From NCBI GenBank assembly GCA_036825615.1, contig DAISXY010000002.1:1-64000 (forward strand): a stretch of 64,000 nucleotides of DNA, read 5' to 3'. Below the pieces are notes generated by a model. The model saw only the letters and a list, made by a program, of their open reading frames with translations. It ran no database searches and was not told the DNA's origin. Origin of the DNA: JAICXG01 sp036825615. GTDB lineage: Bacteria > Verrucomicrobiota > Verrucomicrobiia > Chthoniobacterales > UBA10450. This document shows positions 21,138 to 28,387 of this stretch, in pieces (position 1 is the first letter of the stretch; every line of letters starts with the position of its first letter). A program made the position numbers and the translations under genes.

Positions 21138-21175
21138 ATGACTCTCGCTGGGAAACCTCACGTCACGAAGTTTGG
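21138..21175 (+). pseudogene. Fragment of the lipocalin-like gene at 23085
   Basis: 38 bp identical at 35 positions to 23289-23326. It would encode MTLAGKPHVTKFG against MTLDGKPHVTKFG in the intact gene. It lies in a 248-bp gap with no other gene; the rest of the gap shows nothing recognisable. Confidence 0.65.
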
Positions 21176-21251
21176 AAACCGTTCATGATACTAACGTGTC
21201 AGTGCCGCAAGAAGCCGGCTAGTGTCCGTGCTTTGACTTAAAACGTAACCT

Positions 21252-22496
21252 ATGCTTCGAACATCCGCCATCCTCGTCTACGCCTTGCTCGGCCTCTTTT
21301 GTGCCGCTGCGCCTAACGAGGATAAGACTGCGCCGCATGAAAACCGACGCATTGTTATCGCCACCAACAAGCTCTTGGATGGCCGCGGCCATGTCTTACC
21401 CGAGACACACATCGTCATCGAAGGCTCGAAGATCCTCGCTCTCGATCCTAAGGCCTCGCCGGTTGACTACGATCTCCGAAGCTTCACGGTTATGCCTGGC
21501 TGGATTGATGCCCATGTTCACATCACCTGGAGCTTCGGGCCGGATGGAAGGAACGAGGGTGCCGATGCGACAACGCAGTTTGCCGCCTATCAGTCGGCCG
21601 CGAATGCCTGGGCCACACTCAGGGCCGGGTTCACTACCGTGCAGAGCGTCGGTTCACCGATGGACGTGCCGCTCCGTGATGCGATCGCAAAGGGCGCCCT
21701 GCCCGGTCCGCGCATTCTCACCGCCGTAGAGCCCCTGGTAGGGGAAGGTGAGAAAACCGGTACGCCCGATCAGGTTCGTGAGTTCGTCCGCAAACAAAAA
21801 GCGGCCGGCGCCGATCTAATCAAAATCTTTGCCTCGGAATCCATCCGCAAAGGCGGCGGCATGACTCTATCGCAGGAGCAACTCAACGCCGCCTGTGGGG
21901 AAGCGAACAAGCTGGGATTGCGCACTCTCGTTCACGCTTACAAGAACGCCGTGCGGGCGGCCGCGCTCGCCGGTTGCACGGAGGTCGAGCACGGCACGAT
22001 GGCGACCGATGACGATCTGAAAGTGTTAGCTGAACACGGCACTTACTTCGATCCGCAAGCCGGGCTCGTGATTGAGAACTACATGGCTAACAAGGACAAG
22101 TTTATCGGGACCGAGGGCTATACCGAAGAAGGCTTCGCCGCGATGGCGAAAGCGGTCGACCTCGATCACGAGATCGTCCGGCGCGGAGCTAGCACTCCCG
22201 GACTCAAGATCGTCTTCGGCACCGATGCCCTCGCCGGTGCGCATGGTCGCAACGCCGAAGAGTTCATTGATCGAGTACGCGATTGCGGCATTGAGCCGAT
22301 GACTGCCATGACCTCGGCCCAGTCACTCGGCGCCGCAGCCATGCGGCTGGGCGATCGGATCGGCTCCATCGCCGCTGGCTATCAAGCCGACATTATTGCT
22401 TTGGACGGCGACCCAGTGAAAGACATTACCGCCGTGCGGCGAGTCGTCTTCGTCATGAAGGGCGGCGTTGTCTATAAAGCCGAACACTTACCGTAA
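21252..22496 (+). CDS. Secreted metal-dependent amidohydrolase (imidazolonepropionase-like)
   Basis: 414 residues. Signal peptide of about 20 residues, then the amidohydrolase beta-sandwich and barrel: GWIDAHVHITWSF (HxH metal ligands), GADLIKIFAS (bridging Lys), TLVHAYK and EVEHGTM (metal His residues), VFGTDAL (catalytic Asp), and a C-terminal GSIAAGYQADIIALDGDP. Related secreted enzymes hydrolyse prolyl dipeptides or organophosphates; the substrate is unknown here. A TCGTTAGGC word (minus orientation) is at 21311. Confidence 0.9.
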   Translation: MLRTSAILVYALLGLFCAAAPNEDKTAPHENRRIVIATNKLLDGRGHVLPETHIVIEGSKILALDPKASPVDYDLRSFTVMPGWIDAHVHITWSFGPDGRNEGADATTQFAAYQSAANAWATLRAGFTTVQSVGSPMDVPLRDAIAKGALPGPRILTAVEPLVGEGEKTGTPDQVREFVRKQKAAGADLIKIFASESIRKGGGMTLSQEQLNAACGEANKLGLRTLVHAYKNAVRAAALAGCTEVEHGTMATDDDLKVLAEHGTYFDPQAGLVIENYMANKDKFIGTEGYTEEGFAAMAKAVDLDHEIVRRGASTPGLKIVFGTDALAGAHGRNAEEFIDRVRDCGIEPMTAMTSAQSLGAAAMRLGDRIGSIAAGYQADIIALDGDPVKDITAVRRVVFVMKGGVVYKAEHLP

Positions 22497-22738
22497 TTGG
22501 AAGTCGGGCATTGAAGGCAATTAATAAGATTGCGGGTTCCATGCGTTCTACCCGGGATCGCTGATTTCGGTTGCTAGACCCACTGCAGAAGCTCTTGACC
22601 CGACCGCAGCGGGGATTCGAAACGAATCTTCTAGTACATCTCCCTGGTGGAAGACGGGCCAGGCGCTGATCGCAAACTTCCGCGTCGTAGCCGAATCTTG
22701 GGTCAGACCGGCATCACGCGAGCGGGGAAGGCCACTCG

Positions 22739-22990
22739 ATGGCGAGAAAAAAGGTAAGACTTGAAGGCGACGCAGCTCTGATGAGCGAGGTCACGAGGTA
22801 CTGCGCCGCGCATCCCTTCGGGGCCGCAGCCCTGCGGCATCCGCGGATTGCGCTTGACCGAGGCCGGTATGTCGCCTACACGGGCCGCTCGATTAAAGGA
22901 GGGGTCGTAGGCTTCGGCACAAGCATTGGCTCAGCCTTACGCGCATTCGACGAGCTCTACGCCCGAACCCCTTGGAGGCTAAATCGCTGA
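22739..22990 (+). CDS. Small hypothetical protein
   Basis: 83 residues, basic, with a middle stretch RYVAYTGRSIKGGVVGFGTS that could be two beta-strands. No family recognised. The ATG is preceded by GGGGAAGG at about 10 nt. The 242 bp upstream (22497-22738) show no gene. Coding character is moderate; treat as probable only. Confidence 0.45.
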   Translation: MARKKVRLEGDAALMSEVTRYCAAHPFGAAALRHPRIALDRGRYVAYTGRSIKGGVVGFGTSIGSALRAFDELYARTPWRLNR

Positions 22991-23084
22991 TTGATCCCTT
23001 TCCTCCCGAACCTATTTCAGTGTAGCGGGCTGGACGACGATTTTCTTCTTCCCTAAAGCGGTCCGACCAGTCAAAGATGCCGCC

Positions 23085-23876
23085 ATGACAACATCCATCT
23101 ATCCACGCATGTTAGTACTCTTCGCGCTCCTCAGCCTTGGCAGCGCGAGCGCGGTCGCGGCCGAAGATTCCTTTGTCGGGAAATGGAAATTGAATCCCGA
23201 CAAGAGCCAGTTCAACGGCTTGCAATACAAGATCGAAGACGCCGGCGGCGGCCAGTACCGTTTCAGCTTTGGCGACGACGTTGAGACCATGACTCTCGAT
23301 GGGAAACCTCACGTCACGAAATTCGGCGATACCTGGTCGATCAAAGCGATGGGGCCAAACAGCTGGGAGTCGACCAATAAGCGGAACGGCAAAGTCACCG
23401 CCAAATCCAAGTGGACCCTCTCGGACGATGGACAAACCTTGACCACCATGGACGAAAACATGCGGCCGGATGGATCGACTGGGCGGGTGGAATCGACTTT
23501 AAAGCGGACCGAGGGCAGCTCCGGCCTCGCCGGCACCTGGGAAAGCGCTTCAGTCAAAGTCATGTCGCCGCTCCCAATCGAGATAAAGAAATGGCAAGAC
23601 GACGGCTACTCCCTTGTCGTCCCGGCCTACAAGAACCATCTTAATTTTAAACTCGATGGCAAAGAATACACACCGACCGGTCCGCGCGTTCCTAAAGGCA
23701 TGAGTGTCACTGGCAGTAAGGTCGACGATCATACTATCGAGCTGACTTACAACCTAAAGGGCAAAACCATCGAGACTCATCGCTGGGAAGTTTCCGCCGG
23801 CGGCAAAACACTCACTGAAACCGTCACCTATTCCGGCGTGAGCAAACCCGAGATAGACGTTTACGATCGGGAATAA
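23085..23876 (+). CDS. Secreted lipocalin-like protein with two beta-barrel-type repeats
   Basis: 263 residues with a signal peptide (cleavage near VAA-ED, residue 26). Two similar halves each begin with a W-containing strand: GKWKLNPDKSQF (about 31) and GTWESASVKVM (about 151). They continue as alternating strands, as in lipocalin-like domains common in Acidobacteria and Verrucomicrobia. No enzyme motif; a role as ligand-binding or cell-surface protein is guesswork. Part of its sequence (23289-23326) recurs as a fragment at 21138. Confidence 0.78.
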   Translation: MTTSIYPRMLVLFALLSLGSASAVAAEDSFVGKWKLNPDKSQFNGLQYKIEDAGGGQYRFSFGDDVETMTLDGKPHVTKFGDTWSIKAMGPNSWESTNKRNGKVTAKSKWTLSDDGQTLTTMDENMRPDGSTGRVESTLKRTEGSSGLAGTWESASVKVMSPLPIEIKKWQDDGYSLVVPAYKNHLNFKLDGKEYTPTGPRVPKGMSVTGSKVDDHTIELTYNLKGKTIETHRWEVSAGGKTLTETVTYSGVSKPEIDVYDRE

Positions 23877-23946
23877 GCCGGGCGATTGCCACGGGTCGAA
23901 GTTCGGAATTGTCGCCCGTTCTAGCCGGAGTCGCTGCTCCCCGCAG

Positions 23947-24005
23947 AGACTGATTTCGGAACCCATGCCGTAACGGATCGGGTGGCGAACGGCCGGGCTT
24001 TCCAA
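23947..24005. repeat. Dispersed repeat containing CCATGCCGTAACGGATCG (copy C1)
   Basis: About 59 bp from AGACTGATTTC to GGGCTTTCCAA, repeated with roughly 80% identity at 26196-26255. A B-type arm (TTGTAGCCGGGGATCGGTGA) follows at 24072-24096. Both copies are intergenic. Confidence 0.65.
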
Positions 24006-24216
24006 GCGCGCCGGTCATTCGAGCGCTACGGCAAAGCTGCTCCTGTAGCCGGCGCACCTTGGGCCGCGCCGTTGTAGCCGGGGATCGGTGATCGCGGCAA
24101 AAGGGCGGGAGCAAGAGCAATCATGTTGTCACCGCGGCTCGGTGGGTCGGCGCCAGCCGATCAGGTGATTTGCAACCTTGCCAGCCAGTGCGGTTGCGCA
24201 TACACCAAGAACTCGT

Positions 24217-24600
24217 GTGACGGAACTGGATCTTCTCAATCTCGCTCGCTCCACGACCGAGCACGAAGTCGCCTGGTTCGGGCAAATGATCACAATCAAT
24301 TTCGCCATGGTGGTGGCGATCTATTATTTCCTGCACGGGGCAAAAATGGCCCTGAAGCTCTTTACGTTTTTCGCCTACACGGTCGGAATGCTGGTGTTGC
24401 TGGGCGAGATGCTCATGGAAGCCAATGTCAAACAAGGCGTGCTCGAGGCGCTCGAGAGCTTGCCGCGGGAGCAATTGAGTCGTCCGAGCGTGCATTACCT
24501 GGCCGTCTATCACTCCTGGGTGCGAGACGTCACGAGCGTCACGTTCAACCTGTCGGTCTGGCTCTTTTGGCTGGGAATTCTCTATCTGTTGTTTCTGTGA
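24217..24600 (+). CDS. Hypothetical small membrane protein
   Basis: 127 residues from GTG 24217 (protein begins MTELDLLNLARS). A TTG at 24178 would add 13 residues. Three hydrophobic helices are visible (about 23-40, 46-65 and 105-127). Family not recognised. The upstream 200 bp hold dispersed repeats, so the promoter cannot be placed. Confidence 0.6.
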   Translation: MTELDLLNLARSTTEHEVAWFGQMITINFAMVVAIYYFLHGAKMALKLFTFFAYTVGMLVLLGEMLMEANVKQGVLEALESLPREQLSRPSVHYLAVYHSWVRDVTSVTFNLSVWLFWLGILYLLFL

Positions 24601-24819
24601 CGAAGAAAATCGAAAGAGCTGGACTCGCTCTAACGGCGGTCTTCCTCATCAAGCTGGCGAGGCGGAGCATGGCGCGCACGGAGGAGGCAGCGCGAAATTG
24701 GAGCCGGCGCGTCTCTGCGCCGCCCATGAGACTTTTTCGATTGCCAGCGCATGAGATGCGGCCGCGCCGACACGCATTTGCCCGGTGCCAAACGATTAGA
24801 GGCGGGGAGGAGAAGTCGA

Positions 24820-25014
24820 ATGGCAACACGCAAAACCAGCAAACGCACTGTGATCGAGCCCCACAAAGGGGACAAGCGCTACGCCCGGCGCAATAAGCAG
24901 GGCGAATTCAAGAAGCAAGTGAAGGTCGGCCGCTCCCTCGCGGCTGACCGCCGAAGCAAAGCCAAGACCAAGGTCAAGAAAGGCCAGGGCGACCGCGGCG
25001 ATGTGAAAGGCTAG
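24820..25014 (+). CDS. Small basic protein of unknown function
   Basis: 64 residues, strongly Lys/Arg-rich (KTSKRTVIEPHKGDKRYARR, then RRSKAKTKVKKGQGDRG). A good Shine-Dalgarno, GGGGAGGAG, lies about 8 nt before the ATG; this decides the start although the frame is open upstream. The charge suggests nucleic-acid binding, which is inference only. Confidence 0.65.
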   Translation: MATRKTSKRTVIEPHKGDKRYARRNKQGEFKKQVKVGRSLAADRRSKAKTKVKKGQGDRGDVKG

Positions 25015-25414
25015 CTAAGAAAGTCGAAAGGACAAAGGCGAACGAAGCTGCGCAGGCCCCGCGCGTCTGGCAAAGGAATTCAGGCGCGTAACCTCAGGAG
25101 GTAGCACATACTTCGAGCTTATGGGCGGGGGCCCCCAAAGAAATTCTCGACATCCCACCAGGGTTATGATCAAAGATGCTGAATGGCCCAAAAAAAAGAA
25201 AAACCTGCACCCGATCCGACGCCGCCACCACAAGAGTAGACCTGATTAATCAGGTGCGCGCGGACTCAGCACACGTTTGCCGGCACGAGCCCGATCGCGA
25301 TATTGAAGCGGCGAATAAGAGGAAGACTGCTCAGGAGTAGAAAATGTTGTAGCCGGGCTCGGAACCCGGCAGACAACAAGAGCAAGAGCAACGACATCGC
25401 AGTCCTGGGCTAAA
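25015..25414. other. 400-bp intergenic region with repeats
   Basis: It holds a B-family hairpin, TTGTAGCCGGGCTCGGAACC with a closing CCGGC (25347-25377), and short AGCAAG hexamers after it. An 18-codon open frame (25183-25239, MAQKKEKPAPDPTPPPQE) is too short to call. Otherwise nothing recognised. Confidence 0.55.
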
Positions 25415-26005
25415 TTACCTGTTACGCAGACCCAGAGGCAGGATCGTGCGGCCATATAATTCATTGAGCACCTGCGCCAGGCCGCCGTAGATAGCTGAGA
25501 AACCACAAAAAATCCCCTCGTAACCAGTGGCTTGCCGGAAGCCCGCCCCTGCGCCCGTGAGATCGGCGTAGGCGAGCATGAAAAACAGAATGGTGAGAGA
25601 GCCAAAGATCACCTGACCGGCGACATGCAATCGCAAAGTGCCGAGAAACATGACGAGCGTGAACAAACCCCACATAGCGAGGTAAGCGGCCATTGCTTTC
25701 TCGTCCGCGGCCGCGCCCCAACCGATTTTCGGCAGCACGATGAGCCCGACAAGTGAGAGCCAGAAGAAGCCGTAGGATATGAAGGCGGTGGTGGCGAAGG
25801 TATTCCCCTTTCGCCACTCCAATAGCCCGGCGATGATCTGCGCAATTCCGCCGTAAAAGATGCCCATTGCCAGGATCATGCTGTTGAGCGGGAAAAATCC
25901 TGCATTATGCAGGTTGAGCAGAACGGTTGTCATACCGAACCCAAGCAGCCCGAGCGGAGCTGGGTTGCCGGTCATATCTCGCAGTTGGCTGATGTTTTCG
26001 TTCAT
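25415..26005 (-). CDS. Acetate/succinate transporter (GPR1/FUN34/YaaH family)
   Basis: 196 residues with six hydrophobic helices. The signature GNPAPLGLLGFGMTTVLLNL near residue 13 identifies the family (E. coli SatP). NAGFFPLNSMILAMGIFYGG and GYGFFW-like stretches are also typical. It takes up acetate or succinate with protons across the inner membrane. The start ATG 26005 was chosen because the family N terminus begins there; upstream in-frame sequence derives from a dispersed repeat (26196-26255). Confidence 0.9.
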   Translation of the reverse strand: MNENISQLRDMTGNPAPLGLLGFGMTTVLLNLHNAGFFPLNSMILAMGIFYGGIAQIIAGLLEWRKGNTFATTAFISYGFFWLSLVGLIVLPKIGWGAAADEKAMAAYLAMWGLFTLVMFLGTLRLHVAGQVIFGSLTILFFMLAYADLTGAGAGFRQATGYEGIFCGFSAIYGGLAQVLNELYGRTILPLGLRNR

Positions 26006-26442
26006 GTGCGCGAGTCTTGCCCTGGCAGGGGAGCGAATGTCAAGCGAGCAATGATTCGGACCGCTGCGAGCTGTCGCCGGGATCACCGAGACCGGTCCCT
26101 GTAGCCGGGCGCGCTGACCCCGACAGCGATCAAGAGTACGATCACGAGCAAGGATCCAGGAGATTTTGCAGCCGGGATCGGGCATCGTGCCAGGAAGATT
26201 GATTTCAAAAGCCATGCCGTAACGGATCGCGGAGCGGATGGCCGGGCTTTCAAACTAGAAAGAACAAGAAGATTGCTTTTAGGAAAGCAGCCGTAATCAG
26301 AGCGCAGTAACTCCGAAATCATCCCTAAGCGTCAGTGCGCCCGGCACTCCACCGACCCGATTTCCGCGATGCTTATTTCTATTCTTCACCCTGCTCAACT
26401 TCTCGACTTTGCAGCGCCACAACAAACGCTTAATCTCATCCC
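26006..26442. other. 437-bp intergenic region made largely of dispersed repeats
   Basis: It contains two B-type arms (TGTAGCCGGG at 26099, GCAGCCGGGATCGGG at 26167), the C2 repeat (26196-26255), and GAAGATTGCTTTTAGGAAAGCAGCCG (26266-26291), a hairpin-like unit that recurs at 27064-27087 without the TTT. No gene or clear promoter seen. Confidence 0.6.
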
Positions 26443-27054
26443 ATGAAAGATGTAAAGATGCTGCTGCTCCTCATATCGCTCTGCTGCGCAAACCTGGCCT
26501 ATGGTCAAAGCGACAAAAGCTCTCCTGCGGCCGCGACATCGGGCTCACCTTCAACTCCAGCGACCATCGCATCAGCGATCGATCGCGAAATCTCGCTTGT
26601 CGAGAAGGAAATTGTCGAAGCCGCCGAAGCGATGCCGGCGGAGAAGTTCGATTTCTCCCCGGAAAAACTGAACCTTTCGGGCAGCGACTACAAAGGTGTG
26701 CGCAACTTTGGCCAGCAACTAAAACACGTCGCGGCCTCCAACTACCTGATCTGGTCACCGATCACCGGCGAGAAAGCTCCCGACACGGTTAACGATGGCA
26801 AAGGACCGGACAACATGACCACAAAGGCGGACATCATTAAGTATCTAAAAGATTCCTTCGCGTTTGGCCATAAGGTTGTCGCGACTCTAAACGCGTCAAA
26901 CCTAGTCCAGCCGATTAGCTCCGGCAGTGGGAAACCGACCACCCGCCTGTTGCTCGCCACATTCGCACCTGCTCACGCCTTCGATCACTATGGCCAACTG
27001 GTCGAGTATCTGCGCATGAATGGGATCGTGCCACCAGCAAGCCGCGGGAAATAG
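26443..27054 (+). CDS. Secreted DinB-family protein
   Basis: 203 residues. Signal peptide (about 1-22, ending AYG-QS), Ser/Pro-rich linker, then a four-helix DinB-like domain with putative metal His residues in QLKHVAASN and in AHAFDHYGQLVEYLRMNGIV. DinB-like proteins bind a divalent metal and often act as thiol-dependent transferases; a secreted version has no known specific role. ATG 26443 or ATG 26458 could start translation. Confidence 0.8.
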   Translation: MKDVKMLLLLISLCCANLAYGQSDKSSPAAATSGSPSTPATIASAIDREISLVEKEIVEAAEAMPAEKFDFSPEKLNLSGSDYKGVRNFGQQLKHVAASNYLIWSPITGEKAPDTVNDGKGPDNMTTKADIIKYLKDSFAFGHKVVATLNASNLVQPISSGSGKPTTRLLLATFAPAHAFDHYGQLVEYLRMNGIVPPASRGK

Positions 27055-27305
27055 GACAAAGCAGAAGATTGCTCAGGAAAGCAGCCGAAATTTGTCCTGT
27101 GCGCGGCCGGTTTGGAGCGCGATCCGCCACTAGCCGGAGGTAAAGACTCTCTGCATTCGCTCCCAACCGCTGCTTGCTACGGGAGGAACGGCAGAAGAAT
27201 CACGGGTGAAGCGGCCAACCCGGATTTTGCCGGCTTGATTGAGTCGAGGGTTTGGATCAAATCGGATCGTGGTTTCGGGAACGACGATGGGACTGCACGC
27301 TTAGG

Positions 27306-27752
27306 ATGACTCTAAAAAAGCGGCACAGGCGAGGCTGGTGGGGACGCCATTCGCTCACGATCGTGGCGGCGGCGCTCCTCGCGCTTTGGTTTGCCGGCTA
27401 TCTTGTGCTTGATCCGCAGTCCCACCTGGGCGCGTTCTGCGGCAATGCGATCGCCGACTGGAGCGGCTCGGTCATGATCATTCTCGGAACGAAGTTTTTC
27501 TATGAAGTCGGATCGAAGGAGAGTCGACGCTATCGTGCCCATGGCCCGAGCCCGGTTTGGAATTTCCTGGTCGAACATTCGCTCCTCATCTTTATCGGTC
27601 TTACCGGCATTGTCTGGTTTGTGCTCTTCTGGCGCGCCAAGCCTGAGAGCAAGTGGGGGCAGGTGTTCGGGAATCTTCTCTCCGAATGGGGGCAGATGGC
27701 TGGGCTGGTCTTTCTGACCAAACGACTGGTGGAGATAGGGTCGAAGGAGTAG
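27306..27752 (+). CDS. Hypothetical membrane protein with internal duplication
   Basis: 148 residues, about four hydrophobic segments. The two halves resemble each other: FCGNAIADWSGSVMIILGTK ends in FYEVGSKES, and VFGNLLSEWGQMAGLVFLTK ends in RLVEIGSKE. A low-complexity basic N terminus precedes helix 1. ATG 27306 was taken; an upstream in-frame TTG exists. A 22-copy heptamer array starts 11 bp after the stop. Confidence 0.68.
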   Translation: MTLKKRHRRGWWGRHSLTIVAAALLALWFAGYLVLDPQSHLGAFCGNAIADWSGSVMIILGTKFFYEVGSKESRRYRAHGPSPVWNFLVEHSLLIFIGLTGIVWFVLFWRAKPESKWGQVFGNLLSEWGQMAGLVFLTKRLVEIGSKE

Positions 27753-27763
27753 GAGGGGATGGA

Positions 27764-27917
27764 GGATGAAGGATGAAGGATGAAGGATGAAGGATGAGGG
27801 ATGAGGGATGAAGGATGAGGGATGAGGGATGAAGGATGAAGGATGAAGGATGAAGGATGAAGGATGAAGGATGAGGGATGAAGGATGAAGGATGAAGGAT
27901 GAAGGATGAAGGATGAG
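27764..27917 (+). repeat. 7-bp tandem array GGATGAA/GGATGAG, 22 copies
   Basis: 154 bp of perfect 7-bp units that differ only at the last base (A or G). It lies between a membrane-protein gene and padR. Both strands stay open through it (minus-strand reading HPSSFILHPSS), which is an artefact of the repeat. Confidence 0.97.
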
Positions 27918-27997
27918 GTCTTGTCCCGAAATCAAAGACTTCGCGCAAGCATTTTGGCCAGCGGTGAGCTTGCGGTCGAGGCGAAATGAATTGGCGG

Positions 27998-28044
27998 TTG
28001 ACAGCTCCTTTCTCTTCCGCTTTATATGTTGCTATACAATATAT
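27998..28044 (+). promoter_or_regulatory. padR promoter and candidate autoregulatory operator
   Basis: TTGACA at 27998-28003 with an AT-rich TATATG (28023) at 19-nt spacing gives a plausible sigma-70 promoter. A pseudo-palindrome ATATGTTG-CTATA-CAATATAT (28024-28044) overlaps the -10 region and the ATG, as PadR-family operators often do. Confidence 0.5.
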
Positions 28045-28387
28045 GTCTTCACCACGCCTCGATCGGGAGTTGAAGAAGGGGAGCGCGGAATTGTTGATTC
28101 TCTCCCTGGTGGAGGACCGGCCCCGGCATGGCTACGATATTGGGCAGCTAATCGAGTTACGCTCGCGCGGCGTGCTCCGGTTCAATCTCGCTTCGCTTTA
28201 TCCGCTCCTCTACCGGCTTGAAAAGCGCGGCTGGATCCGCGGGCGCTGGGTAGAGAAAGCGGGACAACGCCGCCGTCGATATTACCGTCTCACCGCCGCG
28301 GGCAAAAAGGTTCTGGCGGCGCAACGCGACGGCTGGCAGGAGTTCGTCGGCGCCGTTAATCGCATCACTGGGATTGTTCATGCCTGA
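28043..28387 (+). CDS. PadR-family transcriptional regulator
   Basis: 114 residues with a winged helix-turn-helix: ELKKGSAELLILSLVEDRPR, then HGYDIGQLIE and LASLYPLLYRLEKRGWI (recognition helix) and the wing RRRRYYRLTAAGKKVL. It probably represses its own operon; an inverted repeat overlaps its start. The stop overlaps the start of the permease gene by 8 bp. This PadR plus ADOP permease pairing is common in Acidobacteria and Verrucomicrobia. ATG 28043 was chosen by domain boundary and promoter position. Confidence 0.92.
   Translation: MSSPRLDRELKKGSAELLILSLVEDRPRHGYDIGQLIELRSRGVLRFNLASLYPLLYRLEKRGWIRGRWVEKAGQRRRRYYRLTAAGKKVLAAQRDGWQEFVGAVNRITGIVHA

Noticed and set aside
25183..25239. Tiny frame encoding MAQKKEKPAPDPTPPPQE
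   Set aside because: 18 codons, low complexity and no ribosome-binding site; not enough to call a gene.
27764..27917. CRISPR array
   Set aside because: The repeat units are 7 bp and contiguous with no spacers, and no cas genes are seen anywhere in the window.
27312..27935. Apparent protein with repeated HPSSFIL motif
   Set aside because: It is the reading of the 7-bp array GGATGAR on the opposite strand; no real gene is needed to explain it.
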